A stretch of DNA of 64,000 bases from Streptomyces aureoverticillatus (GTDB taxonomy: Bacteria > Actinomycetota > Actinomycetes > Streptomycetales > Streptomycetaceae). Under the pieces are notes generated by a model. That model was not told the origin of the DNA. It searched no databases and worked only from the letters and a program-made list of their open reading frames with translations. The first letter of the stretch is position 1. Every line of letters begins with the position of its first letter. The stretch is from the NCBI RefSeq assembly GCF_014649395.1, contig NZ_BMSY01000001.1, positions 372,001-436,000 of the forward strand, given 5' to 3'. Positions 1 through 9,363 of this stretch are shown piece by piece. The position numbers were made by a program, and so were the translations under genes.

Positions 1-1
1 C

Positions 2-1054
2 ACCGGCGTGCTGAACGTGCGGCGCTTCGAGCAGCGCCCCACCGAGCGGCTGGTCCTCGGCGAGATGCTCGACCGCCGGGTGCATCTGGTGGAGACCGGC
101 GAGGAAGTGACCGTCCTCGACGTCTCCGTGCAGCAGCTCCCGGCCCGCCGGGACTGGGAGGTGGACCGGGTCTTCGTCCGCAGGGGCAGGGGCCGGGCCT
201 TCCGGCGCAAGGGCGAGACGCTGACCGTCGACTGGTCGGCCGTGGACGGCTTCTCGCTGGAGGAGCACGGGCAGGGCGCCGAGAGCCTGCTCGCCACCTT
301 CGAGGAGCTGCGCCCCGCGGACCTCGCCAACGTGCTGCACCATCTGACGCCGAAGCGGCGCGCGGAGGTCGCCGCGGCGCTCGACGACAACCGGCTCGCG
401 GACGTCCTCGAGGAGCTCCCGGAGGACGACCAGATCGAGATCCTCGGCAAGCTCAAGGAGGAGCGCGCCGCCGACGTCCTGGAGGCGATGGACCCCGACG
501 ACGCCGCCGACCTGCTCGCCGAGCTCCCCGAGGACGACAAGGAGCGCCTGCTGACCCTGATGCGTCCGGACGAGGCGGCCGACGTGCGCCGTCTCATGGC
601 GTACGAGGAGCGCACCGCGGGCGGCCTGATGACGACCGAGCCGATCGTGCTGCGCCCGGACGCGACGGTCGCCGACGCGCTGGCGCGGGTGCGGCAGCAG
701 GACCTCTCCCCCGCGCTCGCCGCGCAGGTGTACGTGTGCCGCCCGCCGGACGAGACCCCCACCGGCAAGTACCTGGGCACCGTGCACTTCCAGCGGCTGC
801 TCCGCGACCCGCCGTACACGCTGGTCGGCTCGATCATCGACGACGACCTGCGGCCGCTGCGGCCGGAGGCCGAGCTGCCGCTCGTGGCGGGCTTCTTCGC
901 GGCGTACGACATGGTCGCGGCGCCGGTGGTCGACGAGGGCGGCTCCCTGCTCGGCGCGGTCACCGTCGACGACGTACTCGACCACATGCTGCCCGACGAC
1001 TGGCGCGAGACGGAGCTCCACCTCCAGGAGGGGGCCGGTCATGGCGGCGGCTGA
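2..1054 (+). CDS. MgtE N-domain/CBS-domain protein, 5' end missing
   Basis: The reading frame is already open at the left edge, so the N-terminus is missing. The visible 350 residues carry a PRC-barrel-like beginning, then the helical MgtE_N superhelix with repeated 'LADVLEELPEDDQ' type segments (about residues 95-190), then two CBS repeats ending near 'GAVTVDDVLDHML'. No membrane segments follow, so it is not a complete MgtE Mg2+ channel but resembles the soluble sensor-like proteins such as M. tuberculosis Rv1232c (recalled). It overlaps the next gene by 14 nt, so the two are probably co-translated. A role in sensing Mg2+ or nucleotides is inference only. Confidence 0.88.
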   Translation, partial: TGVLNVRRFEQRPTERLVLGEMLDRRVHLVETGEEVTVLDVSVQQLPARRDWEVDRVFVRRGRGRAFRRKGETLTVDWSAVDGFSLEEHGQGAESLLATFEELRPADLANVLHHLTPKRRAEVAAALDDNRLADVLEELPEDDQIEILGKLKEERAADVLEAMDPDDAADLLAELPEDDKERLLTLMRPDEAADVRRLMAYEERTAGGLMTTEPIVLRPDATVADALARVRQQDLSPALAAQVYVCRPPDETPTGKYLGTVHFQRLLRDPPYTLVGSIIDDDLRPLRPEAELPLVAGFFAAYDMVAAPVVDEGGSLLGAVTVDDVLDHMLPDDWRETELHLQEGAGHGGG

Positions 1055-1610
1055 GCGGGAGCGGGAGCGCGACAAGGACCGGGAGGGGCGCGGGCGGAGC
1101 CGGTTCCGGCTCGACCAGCCGCGGGCGCCGCGCCGCAAACTCCTTCCGGACTACGACCCGGAGGCGTTCGGGCGGCTCTCGGAGCGCATCGCGCGGTTCC
1201 TCGGCACGGGCCGGTTCATCGTCTGGATGACGGTCGTCATCATCCTGTGGGTCGTCTGGAACGTCTCCGCCCCCGTCGACCTGCGCTTCGACCGCTATCC
1301 GTTCATCTTCCTGACCCTGATGCTCTCCCTCCAGGCCTCGTACGCGGCCCCGCTGATCCTGCTCGCGCAGAACCGCCAGGACGACCGCGACCGCGTCACC
1401 CACGAACAGGACCGCAAGCAGAACGAGCGTTCCATCGCCGACACCGAGTACCTCACCCGGGAGATCGCCTCGCTGCGCATGGGCCTCGGCGAGGTCGCCA
1501 CCCGCGACTGGATCCGCTCCGAACTCCAGGACCTGGTCAAGGAGCTGGAGGACCAGCAGACCGTATTCCCGTCCGAGGACGCTCGGGTACGTGACGTAGG
1601 CGACCGCTGA
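1041..1610 (+). CDS. DUF1003 family membrane protein
   Basis: This 189-residue protein has a basic, charged N-terminus (first 60 residues), two membrane helices (about 66-86 and 94-114, around 'VVIILWVVWNVSA' and 'FIFLTLMLSLQAS'), and a charged C-terminal coiled-coil-like tail with 'RQDDRDR'. That architecture is the DUF1003 family, whose biochemical role is unknown. The ATG lies inside the end of the upstream MgtE-like gene, and the same pair is neighbours in mycobacteria (Rv1231c-Rv1232c, recalled), suggesting a shared membrane function. Confidence 0.9.
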   Translation: MAAAERERERDKDREGRGRSRFRLDQPRAPRRKLLPDYDPEAFGRLSERIARFLGTGRFIVWMTVVIILWVVWNVSAPVDLRFDRYPFIFLTLMLSLQASYAAPLILLAQNRQDDRDRVTHEQDRKQNERSIADTEYLTREIASLRMGLGEVATRDWIRSELQDLVKELEDQQTVFPSEDARVRDVGDR

Positions 1611-1641
1611 CAGCCCTTTCCTGCCCTGGGTTACCGCGCCG

Positions 1642-1655
1642 TACTATCGGGTGTA
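1642..1655 (+). promoter_or_regulatory. Possible -10 element giving leaderless mrp mRNA
   Basis: TACTAT at 1642-1647 sits 7 nt before the mrp ATG at 1655, and no Shine-Dalgarno sequence is visible between them. That spacing would put the transcription start at or next to the A of the start codon, as in actinobacterial leaderless transcripts. No good -35 is visible, so this is tentative. Confidence 0.35.
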
Positions 1656-2788
1656 TGGCTACGGAAGACGCGGTGCGTGAAGCACTGGCGACGGTGAACG
1701 ACCCCGAGATCCAGCGACCCATCACCGAGTTGGGGATGGTCAAATCCGTGGAGATCGGCGCGGACGGCGCGGTCGCCGTCACCGTGTATCTGACGGTCTC
1801 CGGCTGCCCGATGCGCGAGACGATCACGAAGAACGTGACGGACGCGGTCGCCGCCGTCGAGGGCGTCACGCGCGTCGACGTGACCCTGGACGTGATGAGC
1901 GACGAGCAGCGCAAGGAGCTGGCCACCGCGCTGCGCGGCGGCACCGCCGAGCGCGAGGTCCCCTTCGCCAAGCCCGGCTCCCTGACCCGGGTCTACGCGG
2001 TCGCCTCCGGCAAGGGCGGCGTCGGCAAGTCGTCCGTGACGGTGAACCTGGCGGCGGCGATGGCCGCCGACGGCCTCAAGGTCGGCGTCGTGGACGCGGA
2101 CATCTACGGCCACAGCGTGCCGCGCATGCTCGGCGCCGACGGGCGTCCCACCCAGGTCGAAAACATGATCATGCCGCCGTCGGCGCACGGCGTGAAGGTC
2201 ATCTCGATCGGCATGTTCACCCCGGGCAACGCACCCGTCGTGTGGCGCGGCCCGATGCTGCACCGCGCGCTCCAGCAGTTCCTCGCGGACGTCTTCTGGG
2301 GCGACCTGGACGTGCTGCTCCTGGACCTGCCGCCGGGCACGGGCGACATCGCGATCTCCGTCGCGCAGCTCGTCCCGAACGCGGAGATCCTGGTCGTCAC
2401 CACCCCGCAGCAGGCCGCGGCCGAGGTCGCCGAGCGCGCGGGCTCCATCGCCGTGCAGACCCACCAGAAGATCGTCGGCGTGGTCGAGAACATGTCGGGG
2501 CTGCCCTGCCCGCACTGCGACGAGATGGTCGACGTGTTCGGCACGGGCGGCGGCCAGAAGGTGGCGGAGGGCCTGACGAAGACCACGGGCGCGACGGTGC
2601 CGGTGCTCGGCTCCATCCCGATCGACGTCCGCCTGCGCGAGGGCGGCGACGAGGGCAAGCCGGTCGTCCTCTCCGACCCGGAGTCCCCGGCGGGCAGCGC
2701 CCTGCGCACGATCGCGGGCAAGCTGGGGGGCCGCCAGCGTGGGCTGTCGGGTCTCTCCTTGGGCATCACGCCGCGCAACAAGTTCTGA
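1655..2788 (+). CDS. mrp: Mrp/NBP35-family iron-sulfur cluster carrier ATPase
   Basis: A 377-residue cytosolic P-loop protein expected to bind and hand over Fe-S clusters. Residues about 5-90 form a MIP18/DUF59 domain. The deviant Walker A motif GKGGVGKS lies at 119-126, and the central domain is a MinD/ParA-like fold with 'LLLDLPPGTGD'. The cluster-binding CxxC is at C285-P-H-C288. Length and domain order match actinobacterial Mrp (ApbC). It is transcribed alone, convergent with the hypothetical gene at 2985-3653, and in M. tuberculosis mrp (Rv1229c, recalled) occupies the same position near tatB. Confidence 0.95.
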   Translation: MATEDAVREALATVNDPEIQRPITELGMVKSVEIGADGAVAVTVYLTVSGCPMRETITKNVTDAVAAVEGVTRVDVTLDVMSDEQRKELATALRGGTAEREVPFAKPGSLTRVYAVASGKGGVGKSSVTVNLAAAMAADGLKVGVVDADIYGHSVPRMLGADGRPTQVENMIMPPSAHGVKVISIGMFTPGNAPVVWRGPMLHRALQQFLADVFWGDLDVLLLDLPPGTGDIAISVAQLVPNAEILVVTTPQQAAAEVAERAGSIAVQTHQKIVGVVENMSGLPCPHCDEMVDVFGTGGGQKVAEGLTKTTGATVPVLGSIPIDVRLREGGDEGKPVVLSDPESPAGSALRTIAGKLGGRQRGLSGLSLGITPRNKF

Positions 2789-2820
2789 CCGCGGGCGTCG
2801 CGCGCCCCGCATCGCGCCCC

Positions 2821-2905
2821 GCGCTCGTCCTCAATCGCCGGACGGGCTGTTTCTAACGCGCCGAACGGGCAGGAAATAGCCCGTCCGGCGATTGAGGACG
2901 AGGCG
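2821..2905. terminator. Long hairpin between convergent genes, dispersed-repeat family member
   Basis: GCTCGTCCTCAATCGCCGG at 2823-2841 and its reverse complement near 2885-2903 form a stem of about 30 bp with one or two mismatches around a loop of about 20 nt. It lies between the stops of mrp (plus) and the gene ending at 2985 (minus), so it can serve as a bidirectional terminator. The same core recurs at 13.6, 32.7, 33.7, 56.1 and 58.9 kb. Confidence 0.75.
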
Positions 2906-2984
2906 CGAAGCGCCGATCAACGGCCACGCAAGTGGGGGCGCCGTCAAGACGACGGCGCCCCCACCTGCGTACCCGTCCGGAGGA

Positions 2985-3653
2985 CTACTTCGCGTAGGCC
3001 CCGATGTCCTGCACGACGGAGAAGCCGAGGCCGTACGCGCTCATCCCGCGTCCGTACGCCCCCAGATGCACCCCCTCCTTCGTGGATCCGGCGAGCACCC
3101 AGCCGTACTCGGACTCCCGGTAGTGGAACGAGGTCGGGGACCCGTCCACCGGCAGGGAGAGGGTCGACCAGTCGGACCCGTGCAGATCGTCCGCGAGGAC
3201 CCACGCGGTCTCGGTCTGCTGGTCGAGCCAGTCGTCCCGCAGGCTGTGGTCCATCTGGCCGGGCCAGGTGAAGGACAGCAGGCCCACGCCGGCCAGCCAC
3301 GCCGCGGAGGACACCGAGGTGGCCTCCAGGACGCCGGTGCCGTCGGCGCTGCGCCGCACCGGATTGGCGGCGACGGTCACCACGACCGCGAAGCGCTCCT
3401 TGTCGCCGTTGCCGGACCCTTCGGCCCGCACCGACGGCTCGTCACCGTGACCGATGGAGCCGTGCTCCACCGCTCCGTCCGCGGCGGTCCCGACCTGCAT
3501 CAGCCAGCGCGGTCCCGTGAAGGCCTCGTCCAGGCCGTACCAGGGGAAGGGCGCCAGCAGGTAGCCGTCGACCGTGCGCCGGGCGGAGGGCACCGCTTGC
3601 GCGGCACCGTCCGCTGCTGGCGCCTGCGCGCCCACCCGACTTGTCGTCTCCAT
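2985..3653 (-). CDS. Conserved hypothetical protein
   Basis: A 222-residue soluble protein that I cannot assign to a family. It has no signal peptide or membrane helix. It is rich in Trp/Tyr ('PFPWYGLDEAF', 'FHYRESEYGWVLAGS'), which suggests a beta-rich fold. The frame is open for a further 37 codons upstream, but the ATG at 3651-3653 is chosen because GAGGAGG (minus strand, 3665-3671) precedes it by 11 nt. It faces mrp tail to tail and lies beyond the tatB end of the envelope-stress operon, with no evident coupling to it. Confidence 0.7.
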   Translation of the reverse strand: METTSRVGAQAPAADGAAQAVPSARRTVDGYLLAPFPWYGLDEAFTGPRWLMQVGTAADGAVEHGSIGHGDEPSVRAEGSGNGDKERFAVVVTVAANPVRRSADGTGVLEATSVSSAAWLAGVGLLSFTWPGQMDHSLRDDWLDQQTETAWVLADDLHGSDWSTLSLPVDGSPTSFHYRESEYGWVLAGSTKEGVHLGAYGRGMSAYGLGFSVVQDIGAYAK

Positions 3654-3957
3654 GTACCCGGCCGCCTCCTCGCTCTCGTCGGTCCGGAGCGGCCCGCCCC
3701 CCTCGGGCGTCCTCACGCCGGACAACAAGGCAGGATAGCCACACCCATTCCGGATGCTGGTCAACCAGTCGGCGGACGGGTGTAATCCACGCCTCCGACC
3801 AGGCCCGTCACGGGCGCCGGGCGGCGCGCCCCGGACGTCAAGAGGCGCACGCGGGCACCGGGGTGGCGCGGTGCCGTCGGGCGGGTTCAGGCGGGGTCCG
3901 GACGGGGGCTCGGGTGGGGTCGAGCCGCGGGCTCGGGTGGCGTCCTGGGCCGTGGGC

Positions 3958-4440
3958 TCAGGTGGCGTCCGCGTCGAAGGGCGGCGGGTCGCCGGCCGCC
4001 GGCTTGCCCGGCTCGGGGCGCTTCTCCATGTCGAGACGGCCGCCGCCGGAGCCGTTGGCCGAGGCGGTCGCGGCCCCCGCGGCGGAACGGCCGCCGGAGT
4101 CGTCGGCGGAATCGCCGTCGCGGCCGTGCACGGCGTCCGCGACTTCGGCCATTTCCTTCTTCAGGTCGAAGCCGTTGCGGATTTCCTTCAGACCGAGATC
4201 GTCGTTCTCCATCTGCTTCCGGATGAACTTCTTCGGGTTCAGGTCTTCGAACTCGAAGTCCTTGAATTCCGGGCCCAGTTCATTCCGTATGTCCTGCTTC
4301 GCGCTGTCGGAGAATTGGCGGATCTTGCGAATGGTCCGCGACACGTCCTGAATGAGCTTCGGCAGCTTGTCCGGTCCGAAGATGAGCACGGCGAGGATGA
4401 CCAGCGTCACTATCTCGAGTGCGCCAATGTCGTTGAACAC
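3958..4440 (-). CDS. tatB: Sec-independent protein translocase subunit TatB
   Basis: A 160-residue protein with one N-terminal membrane helix (about 6-21) ending in the Tat hinge FGPDKLPK, then a long amphipathic helix (about 25-60) and a disordered Gly/Ser/Ala tail. TatB partners TatC in recognising twin-arginine signal peptides. The acidic residue in 'FNDIGALE' and the long amphipathic helix favour TatB over TatA. It is the last gene of the sigma-anti-sigma-HtrA-TatB series, an order shared with M. tuberculosis Rv1221-Rv1224 (recalled). The gap to htrA is 176 nt, so an extra promoter is possible. Confidence 0.92.
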   Translation of the reverse strand: MFNDIGALEIVTLVILAVLIFGPDKLPKLIQDVSRTIRKIRQFSDSAKQDIRNELGPEFKDFEFEDLNPKKFIRKQMENDDLGLKEIRNGFDLKKEMAEVADAVHGRDGDSADDSGGRSAAGAATASANGSGGGRLDMEKRPEPGKPAAGDPPPFDADAT

Positions 4441-4616
4441 CTTGAAAGCTCCTTGCCGTCCGGACCCGCTCTACGGTACCCGCCGTCGCTGTCCGTCCGG
4501 TAGCCGCACGGCGACAACGCGGCCAACGCGGGCGCCGTGAGCACCGCGGTCCGGCGCCGTGGGACCGGCGCCGCGCGACGGCACGGCCCGGGGGCTCCGC
4601 CGGGCCGTGGGTGACC

Positions 4617-7238
4617 TCACTCACCGCCCGCCGTGCCGAGGACCAGCGTCACCTTCCGCTCGTCCCCGTCGCGCTCGACGGTCAGCTCCAGGCGGTCCTT
4701 CGGACGGTGCGCGCGGACCTTGACGATCAGCTCGTCGCCGGAGTGCACGCGCCGGCCGTCCACCGCCGTGATCACGTCGCCCGGCTTCAGGCCCGCCTTG
4801 GCGCCGGGGCCGCCGCGGTTGACCGCCGGGCCGCCGCTCTGGCTCTTCCGCGCGATGCGGGCGCCGTCGCCGTTGAACTGCTTGTCGATGGTGACGCCGA
4901 TGACCGGGTGGGTGGCCCGGCCGGTGTTGATGAGTTCTTCGGCGACGCGCTTTCCCTGGTTGATGGGTATGGCGAAGCCGAGCCCGATGGAGCCGGACTG
5001 GCCGCCTTCGGGGGCGGAGTCGTTGCCGGCGGAGCGGATGGCGCTGTTGATGCCGATGACGCGGGCCTTGGCGTCGACGAGGGGGCCGCCGGAGTTGCCG
5101 GGGTTTATCGGCGCGTCCGTCTGCAGCGCGTTGACGTACGAGACGTCACTGCCGTCGCCCTTCTCGCCGCCCGCCGTGATGGGGCGCTCCTTGGCGCTGA
5201 TGATCCCGGAGGTGACGGTGTTGGCGAGGTCGAAGGGGGCGCCGATGGCCACGACAGGGTCGCCGACCTGCACGTTCTCGGAGTTTCCGAGGGGCAGGGG
5301 CTTGAGGCCGCGGACGCCGGAGACCTTGACGACGGCGAGGTCGTAGCCCGCGTCCCGGCCGATGACCTTGGCGCTCGCGGTCTCGCCGCCGCTGAAGGTC
5401 ACCTCTATCTCGCCACCCGTCCCTGCGGGTTCGACCACGTGGTTGTTGGTGAGGATGTGGCCCTTGCCGTCGAGGACGAAGCCGGTGCCGGTGCCCGCGC
5501 CGTCGTCGCCCCGGACGTGCAGCGTCACGACGCCCGGCAGCGCGCTCGCCGCGATCCCGGCCACGCTGTCCTTGGGCCGCTTCTCGGACTCCGAACCGGC
5601 CTGCGGCAGCTCCACATCGGACCCGATGCCACCCTCCCGCTCCAGATACGCCCCGACGACCCCGCCGATCCCCCCGGCCACCAGCGCGATGACGGCGGCC
5701 CCGACGACGATCGCCCGCCGCCCACGCCGCCGCCGCTGCCCCGAAGTCTCGACGGCGGCCCCGGTCTGCTGCAGCGGCGCACTCCAGGGGTCGTAGCGCT
5801 GCCAGGGGTCGGTGGGGGTGCCGGGGGCGGGGGCGCCTTGGGCAGGGGCGCCGTGGGCGGGAGCTTGGTGGGCGGGAGCTTGGTGGGCGAGGGCGGCCTG
5901 GGCGTGGGTGCCCTGGGCGGGGGCGGCCGCCGGGGTGCTGTGCGGGTGGGAGGCTCCGGGCGCGGGCGCACCGGGCGCGGGCGCGCCGGGCATGGCTGTT
6001 CCGGTTGCCGGTGCGGGTTGCGCGGGCACCGCGTGCGCGCCCGAGTGGGCGTGGGGGGCGGGGGCTTGGGGGCCTGCGGCGGGGGCGCCGGGGGCCTGGT
6101 GGCCGTGGGACGGGGCGCCTTGGTGCGGGCCGTGCCCTTGAGGGCCGGGGGGCTGGACGCCGGGCGGGGGCGTGCCTTGCGCGGCGGCGGCCGGGGCGCC
6201 GGGGACTTGGTGGCCGTGGGACGGGGCGCCTTGGTACGAGCCGTGCCCCTGGGAGCCGGAGGGCTGGACGCCGTGCGGGGGCGTGCCCTGCGCGGCGGCG
6301 GCCGGGGCGGGCATGCCCTGGGCCGGGGCGCCGGGGTGCTGGCCTCCCCCCGAGGGGGCGCCGTGCGCAGAGGCCCCGGCAGCCTGGGCGGCCGGTCCCG
6401 GAGCACCGTGATGCGAGGCGCCGTGCGGAGGCGTGCCGGGGGCGGGGGTGCCGGGGGCCGGGGCGCCGGGTACGGGCGTGCCGTGTCCCGGGGTCCCGTA
6501 GGCGGGGGTGCCCTGCGCGGGCGTCGCCATGGGGTGCTGCACGGGCGGCGCGGGGGCCCAGGGGCCGGGCTCCCCGTACGGCGGCGTGCTGTACGGGTCG
6601 GGGTCGTGCAACGGCCGGGGACGCTCAGCGGGGGCCCCGGCGGCGGGCACGTCGGTCGTGGACGACGCGTCAACGCCGGCCGGAGGCGCACCGACGGCGC
6701 CACCGTGGGCGGCGTCCGCACCACTGGCTCCAGCCGCACCCCCGGCACCACCAACCGCAGCACCGGGCACCGCGTCCTGAGGCCCCGCATCCCGCGTCAC
6801 CCCAACCGAAGGCACGACATCCTCCGCCACCGCACCCTGAGGCACTCCCCCCACAGGCACGCCCTGAGGCGCTCCACCCGCAGGCGTCACATCCTGAGGC
6901 GCTCCACCCGCAGGCACCGCCCCCTGAGGCATCGCACCCCCAGGCACCGCGTCCTCAGGCCCCGCAAGACCACCGGGCACCGCGTCCTGAGGCACTCCCC
7001 CCGCAGGCACACCCTGAGGCGCTCCACCCGCAGGCGTCACATCCTGAGGCGCTCCACCCGCAGGCACCGCCCCCTGAGGCATCGCACCCCCAGGCACCGC
7101 ACCGTGAGGCCCCGCCCCCCGAGGTTCCCCACCGGGGGCCGCCGCCCCCCGCCCGTCTCCGTCCCGGGGCGTCCCGCCCCGGGAAGCCTCGTCGGGGGTC
7201 ACCCCGGAATCCCGCTCAGGCCCAGTGCCAACGTTCAT
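4617..7238 (-). CDS. Membrane-anchored HtrA/DegP-like serine protease with very long repetitive N-terminus
   Basis: An 873-residue envelope protease. Residues 1 to about 500 are cytoplasmic, almost entirely Pro/Gly/Ala with reiterated 'PQGAVPAGGAPQDV' blocks. A basic stretch ([10 protein letters not shown]) precedes a membrane helix at about 511-533. The extracytoplasmic trypsin-like domain carries the triad in 'TNNHVV' (His near 598), 'GYDLAVVKV' (Asp near 632) and 'NPGNSGGPL' (Ser near 714). One PDZ domain ends the protein ('GLKPGDVITAVDG'). Typical actinobacterial HtrA proteins have a much shorter N-terminal region. It follows the anti-sigma gene by 124 nt and is probably part of its envelope-stress regulon. 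Confidence 0.92.
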   Translation of the reverse strand: MNVGTGPERDSGVTPDEASRGGTPRDGDGRGAAAPGGEPRGAGPHGAVPGGAMPQGAVPAGGAPQDVTPAGGAPQGVPAGGVPQDAVPGGLAGPEDAVPGGAMPQGAVPAGGAPQDVTPAGGAPQGVPVGGVPQGAVAEDVVPSVGVTRDAGPQDAVPGAAVGGAGGAAGASGADAAHGGAVGAPPAGVDASSTTDVPAAGAPAERPRPLHDPDPYSTPPYGEPGPWAPAPPVQHPMATPAQGTPAYGTPGHGTPVPGAPAPGTPAPGTPPHGASHHGAPGPAAQAAGASAHGAPSGGGQHPGAPAQGMPAPAAAAQGTPPHGVQPSGSQGHGSYQGAPSHGHQVPGAPAAAAQGTPPPGVQPPGPQGHGPHQGAPSHGHQAPGAPAAGPQAPAPHAHSGAHAVPAQPAPATGTAMPGAPAPGAPAPGASHPHSTPAAAPAQGTHAQAALAHQAPAHQAPAHGAPAQGAPAPGTPTDPWQRYDPWSAPLQQTGAAVETSGQRRRRGRRAIVVGAAVIALVAGGIGGVVGAYLEREGGIGSDVELPQAGSESEKRPKDSVAGIAASALPGVVTLHVRGDDGAGTGTGFVLDGKGHILTNNHVVEPAGTGGEIEVTFSGGETASAKVIGRDAGYDLAVVKVSGVRGLKPLPLGNSENVQVGDPVVAIGAPFDLANTVTSGIISAKERPITAGGEKGDGSDVSYVNALQTDAPINPGNSGGPLVDAKARVIGINSAIRSAGNDSAPEGGQSGSIGLGFAIPINQGKRVAEELINTGRATHPVIGVTIDKQFNGDGARIARKSQSGGPAVNRGGPGAKAGLKPGDVITAVDGRRVHSGDELIVKVRAHRPKDRLELTVERDGDERKVTLVLGTAGGE
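6841..7100. repeat. Internal duplication in the htrA-like gene
   Basis: Positions 6841-6950 and 6991-7100 are copies of the same 110-bp block, with two differences that I can see, offset by 150 bp. Each is built from smaller 'CAGGC...CCTGAGGC' units. The block encodes the Gly/Pro/Ala-rich cytoplasmic N-terminus. Confidence 0.85.
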
Positions 7239-7362
7239 GCTCTCCCCACAACTGGCCCGCGGCGGACGCCGATTACGTGTTGCGTTCCGTGTCCGCCCGG
7301 TTCCCGGCGGGCACGGTCCACCGAGGATTCAACCAGGTCCCCGGGCCGACGCGCAGGGTGCG

Positions 7363-8355
7363 TCAGTGGATCTGGGACGTGCCGTGCAGCGGGCCGGTGC
7401 CGGGCTTCGGTGAGGCCGTGGGGGTGGGGTCGGCGGCGGCGTTGAGCGTGAGGCCCTGGGGCGCGGTGCCCGGGGTGTCGTCGGCCACGGCCCGCACCAG
7501 CGGGGACATCACGCCCGCCCCGGCAAGGAGCGAGGCGGTCAGCTGATGCCCCGTGGGTGGATGGCCGGGCCGCAGGGGCGCCCCGGAGAGCAGCGGTGTC
7601 GCGGCCGTCGTGGACGAGAGCGCCTGGGGCTGCCGCGGGCCCTGCACGGAGAGCGGGTTGCCGCCGCGGCGCCGCACGGAGTCGGGCAGGGCGGCGTTGG
7701 GCGTGGTCGGGGAACGCAGCGGGGACGCGTTGCTGTTGGCCGCTCCGGCGCCGCCGGCACGCTGCTCGCCGGCGGTGAGGGGCGTGCCCATGGTGACCCC
7801 GCCGAGGGCTATCGCGGCCAGCGACACCGCCCCGGCCGCGGCGAACGCGAACCGCCGGCCGAGCCAGACGGACCGGTCGGACTCGGGCCTGCCGACGTCA
7901 TGGATGCGGAAGCCGCGCTCCTCACTGGGCAGCACCGCGGCGTGGGCGCCCGAGGGGACATACCCGACGAAGGGCTCGGGTCTTCCCCCGCGGGTGCTGA
8001 AGACACCGCCGTTGGGCAGGCCGGTGGCGTCCGACGAGCCGGTGGCGAAGCCGTCGTCGACGGGCGTGCGCGGGCCCCCGGAGCGGCCGATGTCGTCGAT
8101 GTCGGCGCCGGGAAGGTTCTGCAGGCGGGCGAGGAAGCTCTCGCTGGGAGGCGGCGGGGCCGTCTGCGCGAAGACGTTCTTGAGCCGGCGCTGCGCGTCG
8201 GCTTCGGTCTTGCACTTCGGACAGGTCGCAAGGTGCGCGAGCACTCGCTCGCGTGCGTCATGACCGAGCTCACCGTCGACCAGCGCGGCGAGCCGGTCCC
8301 CCAGGTGCTGCTCGGCGAGATGCCGCTCGGCAGGATTGGACCGTGATCCACTCAC
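7363..8355 (-). CDS. Zinc-finger anti-sigma factor (RseA/ZAS type)
   Basis: A 330-residue single-pass membrane protein that should hold the preceding ECF sigma factor inactive. The N-terminal cytoplasmic part has the ZAS motif H41-x3-C45-x2-C48 ('HLATCPKC'). A membrane helix follows at about 167-188, then an external Ala/Pro/Thr-rich domain. The GTG start at 8353-8355 overlaps the sigma stop (GTGA), giving 1:1 translational coupling. The frame extends far upstream but only inside the sigma gene. It corresponds in position to mycobacterial RseA (Rv1222, recalled). Confidence 0.88.
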   Translation of the reverse strand: MSGSRSNPAERHLAEQHLGDRLAALVDGELGHDARERVLAHLATCPKCKTEADAQRRLKNVFAQTAPPPPSESFLARLQNLPGADIDDIGRSGGPRTPVDDGFATGSSDATGLPNGGVFSTRGGRPEPFVGYVPSGAHAAVLPSEERGFRIHDVGRPESDRSVWLGRRFAFAAAGAVSLAAIALGGVTMGTPLTAGEQRAGGAGAANSNASPLRSPTTPNAALPDSVRRRGGNPLSVQGPRQPQALSSTTAATPLLSGAPLRPGHPPTGHQLTASLLAGAGVMSPLVRAVADDTPGTAPQGLTLNAAADPTPTASPKPGTGPLHGTSQIH

Positions 8356-9125
8356 GCGGTCGCGCCCCCTCCTCCCAGCGCCACGGCCCCGCTCACTGCG
8401 AGCGAGCGACGCTCGGCGCGGGCCTCGGGAGAACGGTGCTGGAGAGCCTTGCGGAGCTGGGAGCGACCGCGGTGGATACGGCTGCGGACCGTACCGAGCT
8501 TGACGCCCAGGGTGGCGGCGATCTCCTCGTACGAAAGGCCTTCGATGTCGCAGAGGACGACCGCGGCACGGAACTCGGGCGCGAGGGTGTCGAGCGCCTG
8601 CTGGACGTCCGCGTCGAAGTGGGTGTCGTTGAAGACCTGCTGGGGCGAGGGCTCGCGGCTGGGCAGCCGCTCCGCCGCGTCGTCCCCGAGGGCGTCGAAG
8701 CGGATGCGCTGCTTGCGCCGGACCATGTCCAGGAAGAGGTTCGTGGTGATGCGGTGGAGCCAGCCCTCGAACGTCCCCGGCGTATACGTCGACAGGGAGC
8801 GGAAGACGCGGACGAAGACCTCCTGCGTGAGGTCCTCGGCGTCGTGCTGGTTGCCCGTCAGGCGGTAGGCGAGACGATAGACCCGGCCGCTGTGCGTGCT
8901 GACGATCTCCTCCCACGTGGGAGGAGTCCACGCCTGCGATTCCGCGTCAGCGGCAAAGGTCGCGGTCTGAGCGGAGTCGGTGGCGCGGGAACGGTCAGCG
9001 GTGTAGGTCACGGATTTCGGCTTACCCGCCAATCCGAGAAAGCGCCGCAGCGCTCCTCCCCGATCCGCGGACGCGGCCGCACCTCCCCTGTCGGCTCTGG
9101 TGGTGTCCAGTGGAGCCCCTACCAT
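8352..9125 (-). CDS. sigE: ECF RNA polymerase sigma factor (mycobacterial SigE-like)
   Basis: A 257-residue group 4 sigma factor. Region 2 lies at about 70-140 ('[19 protein letters not shown]') and region 4 at about 185-225 ('[24 protein letters not shown]' helix-turn-helix). The ATG at 9125 is chosen because GAGGTGG lies directly upstream. An ATG at 9251 would add 42 residues but has no such site. Followed by its anti-sigma, an HtrA protease and TatB, it is the likely master of a cell-envelope stress response. Streptomyces SigE of S. coelicolor (SCO3356) is a different protein, so the symbol here means the mycobacterial-type orthologue. Confidence 0.88.
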   Translation of the reverse strand: MVGAPLDTTRADRGGAAASADRGGALRRFLGLAGKPKSVTYTADRSRATDSAQTATFAADAESQAWTPPTWEEIVSTHSGRVYRLAYRLTGNQHDAEDLTQEVFVRVFRSLSTYTPGTFEGWLHRITTNLFLDMVRRKQRIRFDALGDDAAERLPSREPSPQQVFNDTHFDADVQQALDTLAPEFRAAVVLCDIEGLSYEEIAATLGVKLGTVRSRIHRGRSQLRKALQHRSPEARAERRSLAVSGAVALGGGGATA

Positions 9126-9363
9126 AACCACCTCGCCCGTTAGCTCCGGATAAGCGTTTTTACGTGAATTTGGTACTTGCCTCTTGATGTGGCGGGCTCG
9201 CTCCGTCCGCGTACCACGGACTTCGCTGCCCGACTTCAGATCCAGATCCATGACTATGCCCCCGCTGTCCTCACACCCCTTCTAAACGCACGGTCCCATC
9301 TGCGGGTTCCCGGCCCCAACGGATACAGTCACGGCCAGGCAACCACGGGGACAGGAGAGGGCC

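Noticed and set aside
4611..7445. Plus-strand frame of over 900 codons opposite the htrA-like gene
   Set aside because: It is the antisense shadow of the high-GC protease gene. The minus-strand frame has the protease triad and PDZ motifs.
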